From NCBI GenBank assembly GCA_947086895.1, contig CAMUAR010000005.1, positions 28,330-92,329 of the forward strand: a stretch of DNA of 64,000 nucleotides, given 5' to 3'. The DNA is from an uncultured Lachnospiraceae bacterium. Its GTDB lineage: Bacteria; Bacillota; Clostridia; Lachnospirales; Lachnospiraceae. The translations under genes and the position numbers were made by a program. Of the stretch, positions 44,404 to 51,782 are shown piece after piece; position 1 is the stretch's first letter, and each line of letters starts with the position of its first letter. The notes under the pieces are model-generated. The model had not been told where the DNA came from. It did not search any database and was given only the letters and a program-made list of their open reading frames with translations.

Positions 44404-45723
44404 CTATCCAGTTTCAATCTCATCTCCAAAAATTTCCTTCAATCCATCCACAGTATCTTGGAACGAAACTTTCTCATCGGTCTCCTGACATAAAAATGCA
44501 TTTACTGCTTCAATCTTTGAAATTGCATAATCGATATTTTTATTGCTGCCCGCGCGGTACGCTCCAATATTAATCAGATCTTCCGCCTCCCCGTAAGTAG
44601 CCATAACCATCTTCATTTTTCCAGCTACCCGCTTGTGGTCGCGGTCCACAATCGAACTCATAACACGCGAGATACTCTGTAGTACATCAATTGCAGGATA
44701 ATGATTTTTATGCGCCAAATCTCTTGACAGAATAACATGCCCGTCGAGAATACCGCGGGCAGTATCTGCAATCGGCTCGTTAAAATCATCACCGTCCACA
44801 AGCACAGTATACAGGCCTGTAATAGACCCTTTCCCCGCATTTCCCGCGCGCTCCAAAAGCTTAGGCATCTCAGAATACACGCTCGGCGGGTACCCTCTTG
44901 ACACCGGCGGCTCGCCCCCTGCAAGACCGATCTCTCTCTGCGCCATAGAAAAACGTGTCAAGGAATCCATCATTAAAAGAACATCTTTGCCCTGATCTCT
45001 AAAATACTCTGCGATCGCCGTCGCTGTCTTTGCCGCTTTTTTGCGGATCAATGCAGGCTTGTCGGAAGTTGCGATCACAACGACCGAGCGGCGCATTCCC
45101 TCCTCGCCCAAATCGCGCTCAATAAACTCCCGCACCTCACGCCCACGCTCCCCAATCAGCGCGATCACATTGATATCTGCTTTTGTGTTGCGCGCAAACA
45201 TTCCAAGCAATGTGCTTTTCCCGACGCCGCTTCCCGCAAAAATACCAATGCGCTGTCCTTTTCCGATTGTCAGCAGTCCATCTACCGCGCGCACACCAAG
45301 CGAAAGTATCTCCGAAATCAAAACGCGCTGCAATGGGTCTGGCGCGCCTGCATCCACAGGGTAGCACTCTTTTACCGAGAGCGAGCTGCCGTCAAGAGGA
45401 AAACCCAGACCATCAAGCGCTTTGCCCAAAAGTTCTGGTCCTACAGGCACTTGTACTGGCTCCTTTAAATTGACAACAGTACTGCCAATACCAATACCAT
45501 TGACGTCCTCGTAAGGCATCAACAGCAGATGACCGTCGCGAAAGCCAATCACTTCCGCGCGAACTTTGACTGTTTTGTCCTTTGAAGTGATCATGCACAC
45601 ATCGTTTAAACTCGCATCGGGTCCAATGGACTCTACCGTAAGCCCAACCACTCTTGTCACTTTGCCTTTTGCATCAATATAAGATTTTGTGTAGATGGAA
45701 TCATATTTTGAAAGGTCAATCAT
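44404..45723 (-). CDS. fliI: Flagellum-specific ATP synthase FliI
   Basis: 439 residues, hexameric F1-like ATPase of the export apparatus. Walker A GSGVGKSTLLGM (about 163-174), Walker B VLLMMDSLTRF and the segment YPPSVYSEMPKLLERAG are in place. The start ATG 45723 overlaps the fliH stop by 8 bases, so regulator FliH and ATPase are coupled. Family length is normal. It is followed by fliJ. Confidence 0.97.
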   Translation of the reverse strand: MIDLSKYDSIYTKSYIDAKGKVTRVVGLTVESIGPDASLNDVCMITSKDKTVKVRAEVIGFRDGHLLLMPYEDVNGIGIGSTVVNLKEPVQVPVGPELLGKALDGLGFPLDGSSLSVKECYPVDAGAPDPLQRVLISEILSLGVRAVDGLLTIGKGQRIGIFAGSGVGKSTLLGMFARNTKADINVIALIGERGREVREFIERDLGEEGMRRSVVVIATSDKPALIRKKAAKTATAIAEYFRDQGKDVLLMMDSLTRFSMAQREIGLAGGEPPVSRGYPPSVYSEMPKLLERAGNAGKGSITGLYTVLVDGDDFNEPIADTARGILDGHVILSRDLAHKNHYPAIDVLQSISRVMSSIVDRDHKRVAGKMKMVMATYGEAEDLINIGAYRAGSNKNIDYAISKIEAVNAFLCQETDEKVSFQDTVDGLKEIFGDEIETG

Positions 45724-46546
45724 AGCTTCCCCCGGTCAGCATACGCAGATCACTTGAAAGATTTTTAAGCTGCGTATCAATGCTGCAGTCAAATATCCTG
45801 CTGTCTGTTTCAATCATGCACTGCCCGCGTTTTAACATTCGGTCCTCAACCACTTCAAGCACCGCACCTTCCTTCAACTTCCACTCTAAATCTTTCTTTT
45901 TTGTATTAACTATATCATAATCTTCCGATGATACATGAATTAAATAGCTCATCACTGGGTCAATCTCAGACATTGCCTGCTCGACAAGATACAGTATAAT
46001 TTCACGTTTTTCCTCCAGCATAACGCCTGTCAGCTTTTGTACAAGGCGAATTACCATCTCCACAAAAGCTGGTTCAAGCTCTGTCACCTGCTTTTCATAA
46101 GCGCGCTGGTTTTGTTTTTTCTGTTCTTCCAACTGTTTCTTTGCCGCCGCCAATTCCTTGTCCGCCTGTTTTTTTGCGCTGGCATATCCCTCTTCTTTCG
46201 CCTGATTATAAGTATCTACCCGAATCTGCTCAGCCTCGCTCTCAGCTCTGTCAAGAATCTCTTTTGCCTGATTGTCTGCCATAGCAAGAATCTGCTCGGC
46301 CTGCTCTTTTGCCTCCGCAAGAATCTCCTCCGCCTGCGGTTCTATTTCCGGCTCCGCCAAAGGTTCCGTCTGTTCTGTAAAAATCCCTGCAATTCCTGGC
46401 ACAAACTCACCTTCTGCGACCTCCTCCACAACATTTGCATGTTTCTCCACAAAAAGTTTGGCAAATTCCTCCGCCTTGCTGTTAAAATCAATCTTTCTTT
46501 TTTCCTGTGTGTAGGTAATGGCAGACGCCTTAATAATATTAGACAA
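45716..46546 (-). CDS. fliH: Flagellar assembly protein FliH, TTG start
   Basis: 276 residues, with a long Ala/Glu/Gln-rich central coiled coil (about 70-150) and a C-terminal domain that binds FliI. I favour TTG 46546, 8 nt after GGAGGTGA, which gives MSNIIKASAIT, as in relatives; a GTG at 46558 sits inside that Shine-Dalgarno. It overlaps the fliG stop by 8 bases and the fliI start by 8 bases, so three genes are linked translationally. FliH regulates the FliI ATPase. Confidence 0.92.
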   Translation of the reverse strand: MSNIIKASAITYTQEKRKIDFNSKAEEFAKLFVEKHANVVEEVAEGEFVPGIAGIFTEQTEPLAEPEIEPQAEEILAEAKEQAEQILAMADNQAKEILDRAESEAEQIRVDTYNQAKEEGYASAKKQADKELAAAKKQLEEQKKQNQRAYEKQVTELEPAFVEMVIRLVQKLTGVMLEEKREIILYLVEQAMSEIDPVMSYLIHVSSEDYDIVNTKKKDLEWKLKEGAVLEVVEDRMLKRGQCMIETDSRIFDCSIDTQLKNLSSDLRMLTGGSYD

Positions 46547-47549
46547 CGATCTCGTCACCTCCGCCTCTGGAGATTACAATTTCCCCGGAATCCTCAAGCT
46601 TGCGGATTACATTGACAATCTTTTGCTGTGCCTCCTCGACGTCCTTCATACGGATTGGTCCCATAAAGTCCATATCCTCTTTGATCATTGTGACAAGACG
46701 TTTGGAGAGGTTGTTGAAGATTGCTTCCTTTACCTCGTCCGTCGTATTCTTAAGCGCCACAGCAAGTTCGTTGTTCTCCACCTCACGCAGCACACGCTGA
46801 ATTGAGCGGTCGTCGAGAGACAAAATATCCTCGAACACAAACATCTTCTTGCGAATCTCGTCGGCAAGCTCCGGCTCCTCGATTTCGAGGTTTTCCATAA
46901 TATGTTTTTCTGTCCCGCGGTCTACCGTGTTCAAAATATCCACAATCGCATCGACACCGCCCGCGATTGTGTAATCCTGGTTGACCAGAGAAGAAAGTTT
47001 TCTCTCAAGCACTCTCTCAACCTCTTTTAAGACATCCGGTGAAGTACGATCCATCTGCGCGATACGCTTTGCCACATCCGACTGTTTCTCCGGCGACAAG
47101 GCTCCCAAAATCGCAGCGGACTGCGCCGACGGCAAATAGGATAAAATAAGGGCGATCGTCTGAGGATGTTCGTCCTGGATAAATGTGAGCAACTGCGCTG
47201 GATCTGTCTTTCGGATAAACTCAAATGGACGCACCTGCAACGATGCTGTCAGCTTTCCGATCACCTCTCTTGCGCGCTCTGCGCCAAGCGCTTTTTCGAG
47301 CAGATCTTTCGCGTAACCAATACCGCCCTCCGCGATATACTGCTGCGCGAGGCACACTTGATAAAACTCATCCATCACGACTTCTTTTGTCGTCTGTGAC
47401 ACGCTTCTTGTATTGGCAATCTCAAGCGTCAGCTGCTCGATCTCCTCCTCTTTCAAGTGCTTAAATATTTTAGCAGACCGCTCCGGTCCAAGCGCAATCA
47501 ACAGGATCGCTGTTTTCTGTACACCGCTTAATTCCTCCATCTCTTTCAC
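46539..47549 (-). CDS. fliG: Flagellar motor switch protein FliG, GTG start
   Basis: 336 residues, three-domain rotor protein. EHPQ motif is present in QDEHPQTIALILSYL, and the C-terminal torque helix with charged residues is in FEDILSLDDRSIQRVLREVE. It couples the stator to the MS ring. The start is GTG 47549, 6 nt after AAAGGAG; an ATG three codons on is too far from it. It lies 18 bp after fliF and overlaps fliH. Confidence 0.95.
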   Translation of the reverse strand: MKEMEELSGVQKTAILLIALGPERSAKIFKHLKEEEIEQLTLEIANTRSVSQTTKEVVMDEFYQVCLAQQYIAEGGIGYAKDLLEKALGAERAREVIGKLTASLQVRPFEFIRKTDPAQLLTFIQDEHPQTIALILSYLPSAQSAAILGALSPEKQSDVAKRIAQMDRTSPDVLKEVERVLERKLSSLVNQDYTIAGGVDAIVDILNTVDRGTEKHIMENLEIEEPELADEIRKKMFVFEDILSLDDRSIQRVLREVENNELAVALKNTTDEVKEAIFNNLSKRLVTMIKEDMDFMGPIRMKDVEEAQQKIVNVIRKLEDSGEIVISRGGGDEIVV

Positions 47550-47567
47550 CGCAGGCTCCTTTCCACA

Positions 47568-49163
47568 TCAACCCCAGTCGTCGCTCAGCCAGTTGCGCAA
47601 CAATTGTGCCACTGCATCTGGGTTTTCATCAACAAACTTTTCAATAAGCCGCTTTGTCTCAGACTTTTCACTGAACTCAATATCTTCAAGCGACTGATTT
47701 TCTTTTGTTGTGGCAAGCAGTTTCTCAACCGAAAGCTCTGGCTCGGTCTCCACCACTTCCGCTGGCTTGGATACACGGAACACAACAAACACAAGCAATG
47801 CGATAATTATGATAAATAAAACAATCGTTAAAAGCAGATTCCAATTAAAGCCTTCCTCCACTTCCTCAAGATACTCTGGTATCTCGTAGAGAAGAATGGA
47901 AAGATTGCTTTCCGGGATGCCAGTCGCGTTGGAAAATGCAGTGAGAATTGCAGGGTCAAGAGTTAAAGTTTTTAACTCTCTATTGTTGACAATATAGTCC
48001 TCCCATGTCGTACCTTCCAATTGCCCAAGCCGTTCCAGATCATCCTTTGTGTAAGTGCGAAGCCGCTTTAGCACAATGGACATACTGGACGCTGTTTTAT
48101 CAACAATACCTGACTCCTTGATTGTCTTTGTGATTGTATTATCCACAAGGTACTCTGCCTGAGTCTCGTCGTAGCTGCTTCTGCCTGTGCCTCCTGTCTG
48201 AAGCATATAGTCATTCTCATCGTTTGAATCGGTTCCTGGTACATCCCCGCCCTGACCGCTGTTCTCCGACTGAATCTGTTTAAATGAACTGTAAAGTCCC
48301 TGCTCGGAGCCTTCTGCCGGAAAATACTGTTGCTGATAAATCTCAACTTGATCGTAATTAATCTCAAGATGCGGCACCACCTCGGCATAATCATAGCCGA
48401 GCTGCAGCCCGTAAGCGATCATTTGCTCACGGTAGAAATCACTTACTTCCTTCTGCATCGCCATCTGTTTTGAGAGCGACGCTGTGTCCTCATCCTCAGG
48501 ACCGTTATAAAGCAGGTTTCCGTACTGGTCTATCACCTTGACCGTATCAAGGGAACGATTCCCAAGAGCATTTGCGACATAGGTCGCAATGCCCTCGGCG
48601 GCACTGTTTTTAAATTCACTGTTGATCCTTAAGGAGACGGAACATTGTATATCTTTCTCCTCATCAAGAATCGTCGCTGTCCGGTCAATTGGTATGTAGC
48701 TGACTTTCGCGGATTCAACTCCCAAAAGTCCTTCTATCTGCTGTTCCAGGGAACCCTGAAAATAAACTGCGTTTTTCTGAATCTTGTCGGCGTTCGTCGT
48801 GCTCATATCATTGTCAAGCATATCCGACCACGACATTCTGCCGTCACTCATCGCCGGACTGTTGATCACCGCGATATTCGCCTGCACAGTCTTTTTTGAA
48901 TCGACGTAGATCGTCGCACTGTCATCTCCAATTTTATGTGCAATTCCCGCCTGTGTAAGTGCTTCATCCACCGCCTGCACTTTTACAAGATCATCGTACA
49001 CCTGCCAGCGAACATAAGTCGTTCTGCCTAGGAAGTACACCAATAAGACAATCATGATAACTACGACGCCGATCGTACTTAGAATGATTGCCTTCTGTTT
49101 TTTTGTATATTTGTTCCACAGTTCCACTACCTTATTTAATAAAGCTTTTAGTCTCTCCTGCAT
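47568..49163 (-). CDS. fliF: Flagellar MS-ring protein FliF
   Basis: 531 residues. Two transmembrane helices (about 24-46 and 440-460) bound the ring-forming periplasmic region with RBM modules (ARVSYIPI-like KVSYIPIDRTATI). The C-terminal cytoplasmic tail binds FliG, ending VAQLLRNWLSDDWG. It founds the basal body. ATG 49163 follows GGGGT. It lies 20 bp after fliE. Confidence 0.95.
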   Translation of the reverse strand: MQERLKALLNKVVELWNKYTKKQKAIILSTIGVVVIMIVLLVYFLGRTTYVRWQVYDDLVKVQAVDEALTQAGIAHKIGDDSATIYVDSKKTVQANIAVINSPAMSDGRMSWSDMLDNDMSTTNADKIQKNAVYFQGSLEQQIEGLLGVESAKVSYIPIDRTATILDEEKDIQCSVSLRINSEFKNSAAEGIATYVANALGNRSLDTVKVIDQYGNLLYNGPEDEDTASLSKQMAMQKEVSDFYREQMIAYGLQLGYDYAEVVPHLEINYDQVEIYQQQYFPAEGSEQGLYSSFKQIQSENSGQGGDVPGTDSNDENDYMLQTGGTGRSSYDETQAEYLVDNTITKTIKESGIVDKTASSMSIVLKRLRTYTKDDLERLGQLEGTTWEDYIVNNRELKTLTLDPAILTAFSNATGIPESNLSILLYEIPEYLEEVEEGFNWNLLLTIVLFIIIIALLVFVVFRVSKPAEVVETEPELSVEKLLATTKENQSLEDIEFSEKSETKRLIEKFVDENPDAVAQLLRNWLSDDWG

Positions 49164-49182
49164 GAAACATTACCCCGATCCG

Positions 49183-49497
49183 CTAGAATTGCAATTGCAT
49201 GATTTCTTTATAAGCATCCAAAACTGCATTCCGAACGGCAACCGTATACTGCAGGGAACTATTTGCCTTCCACTGTGCCACCTGTACATCCGTTGTACTG
49301 TTCGTCAGCCCCATCGCGTAGGAAAGCATCGTCTCCCTCGCTGCATTTGTGTAGTCATTGGTCTGATTGACCATCTTAAGCGCAGATTGAAACAACGTTT
49401 CAAACGCCGTGTTTTTCGGCTTTGTCTCCTTCGCCTTCTCCCAGCTCGCAGTATAATCTGAAATACTGTTCACTCCGCCAATTGACGTAAATTCCAT
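49183..49497 (-). CDS. fliE: Flagellar hook-basal body protein FliE
   Basis: 104 residues, helical adapter between the MS ring and the rod. The C-terminal TTDVQVAQWKANSSLQYTV and AYKEIMQLQF segments are typical. ATG 49497 follows GGAGAGA. It lies 65 bp after flgC in the standard flgB-flgC-fliE-fliF order. Confidence 0.95.
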   Translation of the reverse strand: MEFTSIGGVNSISDYTASWEKAKETKPKNTAFETLFQSALKMVNQTNDYTNAARETMLSYAMGLTNSTTDVQVAQWKANSSLQYTVAVRNAVLDAYKEIMQLQF

Positions 49498-49562
49498 GAT
49501 ATCTCTCCGTTTCTATGCCATCCCGACACCAATCCAAAACTATTTAGCAACCGCGGCAGCAA

Positions 49563-50018
49563 TCAGGACTTGCCCACCTCAAGCCCCTTTAAGAGCATAC
49601 TTTTCATCGCGTTGAACGCTGTAATATTCGCCTCATAAGCGCGGGAAGCGTCAATTAAATTTGTAATTTCTGTCACTGTATTCACATTTGGAAGCGTCAC
49701 ATAACCATCTTCGTTTGCATCTGGATTCCCTGGATCATAAACCGTTTTCATCGCTGTAACATGATCTTCCACAATCGCAGAAACTTTAACTCCATTTCCA
49801 ATCAGCTCAGACGCATTGCTCTTCTGGCGCTGCGCTAACATCGTTGAAAAACTGTCCTGCGACTTTGTCTGAAACACAACTGTTTTGCGGCGATAAACAT
49901 TGCCGTTCTCGTCCCTTGTTGTATTAACATTCGCAATATTTTGCGCAATTGTGTCCATTCTAAGCCTTTGCGCACTCATCCCGCTGGCACTCACATTCAA
50001 TGCATCAATACTTGCCAT
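49563..50018 (-). CDS. flgC: Flagellar rod protein FlgC
   Basis: 151 residues with the N-terminal rod motif ASIDALNVSASGMSAQRLRMD and IAQNIANVNTT, and the C-terminal segment NTVTEITNLIDASRAYEAN. It forms the proximal rod with FlgB. ATG 50018 follows GGAGGA. Length is normal. Confidence 0.96.
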   Translation of the reverse strand: MASIDALNVSASGMSAQRLRMDTIAQNIANVNTTRDENGNVYRRKTVVFQTKSQDSFSTMLAQRQKSNASELIGNGVKVSAIVEDHVTAMKTVYDPGNPDANEDGYVTLPNVNTVTEITNLIDASRAYEANITAFNAMKSMLLKGLEVGKS

Positions 50019-50139
50019 TTTTAATCCTCCAAATCTATGTAAAAATTACGCCATCAGTCATAAGGCTGTAATCCGCACCAGCTTTGCTACAACCCACCAA
50101 ACAACAAAACCAAAAAATGCTCTACAAAGAACACTCCGA

Positions 50140-50535
50140 TCAGCTTCTGTTTAACACCATCTTAATCCTTGAAAACTCCTGTGTCATTGAATCGAGCAGA
50201 GTCATATAACGTATTTGGTTTTGGGCAAGATTCGACGATTCTGTATCAACATCGACATTATTGCCGTCCAACCGATAGCTTAACTCACTCTGATCCACAT
50301 ACACTGACGCTTTGAGATTCTCCAAATCCACTCCTGCGATCGCTTTATCCATCGACAGTCTCCCATCTGTAGACAGCTCCATTTTCAGATATTTCTCAAA
50401 TGTGATATCGCTGCGCTTGAAATCTGGTGTGCTGACGTTTGCAAGGTTGTTCATCAATACTTGCTGACGAACAAAAGTCGCATTTGCCGTCTTGTTCAAC
50501 ACGTTGATATAATTGTATACATTCGAACCAATCAT
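50140..50535 (-). CDS. flgB: Flagellar rod protein FlgB
   Basis: 131 residues. The N-terminal motif VLMNNLANVSTPDFKRSDI is typical of the proximal rod. It is the first gene of the 35-kb fla/che operon, 78 bp downstream of the promoter. I place the start at ATG 50535 behind GGAAAGG, three codons inside a longer frame whose ATG is too close to the Shine-Dalgarno. The gene order codY-flgB is the same as in Bacillus subtilis. Confidence 0.94.
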   Translation of the reverse strand: MIGSNVYNYINVLNKTANATFVRQQVLMNNLANVSTPDFKRSDITFEKYLKMELSTDGRLSMDKAIAGVDLENLKASVYVDQSELSYRLDGNNVDVDTESSNLAQNQIRYMTLLDSMTQEFSRIKMVLNRS

Positions 50536-50612
50536 TCGTCTCATCCTTTCCAGTTATGCATATTACGATTTTTTTAGAACTTTAATGATTTCTTTTTTTT
50601 CTAACACTCTTC

Positions 50613-50641
50613 ATTATAACTAATCTACAAGAAAAACTCAA
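50613..50641 (-). promoter_or_regulatory. fla/che operon promoter
   Basis: Minus-strand TTGAGT (50636-50641), 17-bp spacer, TATAAT (50613-50618), a sigma-A-type promoter. The 308-bp gap between codY and flgB (50536-50843) otherwise holds the codY terminator. A CodY-box match was looked for and is poor (9 of 15). Confidence 0.8.
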
Positions 50642-50726
50642 GAGCAATTTCAGCATTTCTATAAAAACCCTTTATTCTATGGAAAATATTTCCGATTATG
50701 TTTTTTTCTGTCAACAAAAAATATAA

Positions 50727-50766
50727 AAAGGGACTTGCGGTATACAACGCACCGTCAAGTCCCTTT
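50727..50766 (-). terminator. codY terminator
   Basis: AAAGGGACTTG/CAAGTCCCTTT (50727-50737 and 50756-50766) with an inner CGGT/ACCG stem, followed on the minus strand by TTATATTTTTTG. It separates codY from the fla/che promoter. Confidence 0.9.
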
Positions 50767-50843
50767 GACCTCGCCAACTCCTTTTGTATATTGATCTGTA
50801 CCAGCTGCCATAACTGTGGCAGTCAAAACTACCACCCTTATTG

Positions 50844-51611
50844 TCACTGCATTTTTTTCAGTTCGTCAAACACCACGTCGTTGATTACCTTGATGTATGT
50901 CCCCTTCATCCCTGAAGAGCGGGACTCAATCACACCCGCGCTCTCAAACTTTCGCAGCGCGTTGACGATCACAGAGCGCGTAATGCCGACCCGGTCAGCA
51001 ATCTTGCTTGCAACAAGAACCCCTTCATTCCCTTCCAATTCCTCGAAAATATGGGTGATCGCCTCCAACTCCGAAAACGACAATGTGCTGATCGCCGACC
51101 GCACTATCTGTACTTTTCTGTTTTCCTCCGCACTTTCCTCATTCACAGAGCGCAACATCTCAAGACCGACAACTGTGGTTCCATACTCACTTAAAATAAT
51201 GTCGTCAATGGAGTACTGACTTTCATTTTTATACAGAAACAATGTTCCAAGCCGTTCTCCGGCAATATCGATCGGAGTGATGATCGCCTGATATGTATCA
51301 ACATTGTCAATCTCAAAACCAAGCGTGACAAGGTTGACATTTTCCTTTGTGGACAGGATATTGAGCAGACGTTCATTTAACATCACATCGATATAACCCC
51401 CGACAGAGTCTTGAATCAACTCGCCGATCGGCGGAATATCCGCTCGGTTTTTGATTCCTAACACCTTTCCCTTTTTGCTGATGACGAGGATATTGGAGTC
51501 CAGAATATCGCTTAAGACCAAGCAGATATCATTAAATACAACTTTGTGTGAATTGTTATTATGCAATAATTTATTAATTTTTCTGGTCTTATCCAATAAT
51601 TGTACACTCAT
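50844..51611 (-). CDS. codY: Global transcriptional regulator CodY
   Basis: 255 residues. The N-terminal GAF domain (about 1-150) senses branched-chain amino acids and GTP in low-GC Gram-positives; the C-terminal winged helix holds VASKIADRVGITRSVIVNAL (about 198-217) with recognition-helix arginine. In Bacillus subtilis CodY represses the fla/che promoter among many targets. I place the start at ATG 51611 with GGGGGG upstream. Its own promoter and terminator make it monocistronic. It lies between topA and flgB, the B. subtilis order without clpQY. Confidence 0.96.
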   Translation of the reverse strand: MSVQLLDKTRKINKLLHNNNSHKVVFNDICLVLSDILDSNILVISKKGKVLGIKNRADIPPIGELIQDSVGGYIDVMLNERLLNILSTKENVNLVTLGFEIDNVDTYQAIITPIDIAGERLGTLFLYKNESQYSIDDIILSEYGTTVVGLEMLRSVNEESAEENRKVQIVRSAISTLSFSELEAITHIFEELEGNEGVLVASKIADRVGITRSVIVNALRKFESAGVIESRSSGMKGTYIKVINDVVFDELKKMQ

Positions 51612-51646
51612 TGCCGAACCCCCCATACGTCAAAATTTATGTCTAT

Positions 51647-51675
51647 ATTTTAGCATGAATATTGTTCGAAAACAA
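51647..51675 (-). promoter_or_regulatory. codY promoter (extended -10)
   Basis: Minus-strand TTGTTT (51670-51675), 17-bp spacer, TAAAAT (51647-51652) preceded by TGC, an extended -10. The region up to 51724 contains CodY-box-like sequences, which would allow autoregulation. Confidence 0.6.
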
Positions 51676-51686
51676 GTGAATTTTTT

Positions 51687-51724
51687 AATTTTGTTGAAAA
51701 TACCCGCAGTATTTTCAGATTTTT
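51687..51724 (-). promoter_or_regulatory. CodY-box-like sites upstream of codY
   Basis: 51710-51724 matches the CodY box AATTTTCWGAAAATT at 11 of 15 positions on the minus strand, with TCTGAAAAT complete. A dyad AATTTT/GAAAAT (51687-51701) lies between it and the -35. The region is AT-rich, so chance matches are likely. It could serve autoregulation. Confidence 0.35.
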
Positions 51725-51782
51725 TATAGCAACTTATAAAAAACGAATATTTTTGGAAGAACAAGGTAGTTTGGTCTGATGT

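Noticed and set aside
50536..50700. CodY box near the flgB promoter
   Set aside because: Best match 9 of 15 positions, within chance in AT-rich sequence, though CodY control of fla/che is known in Bacillus.
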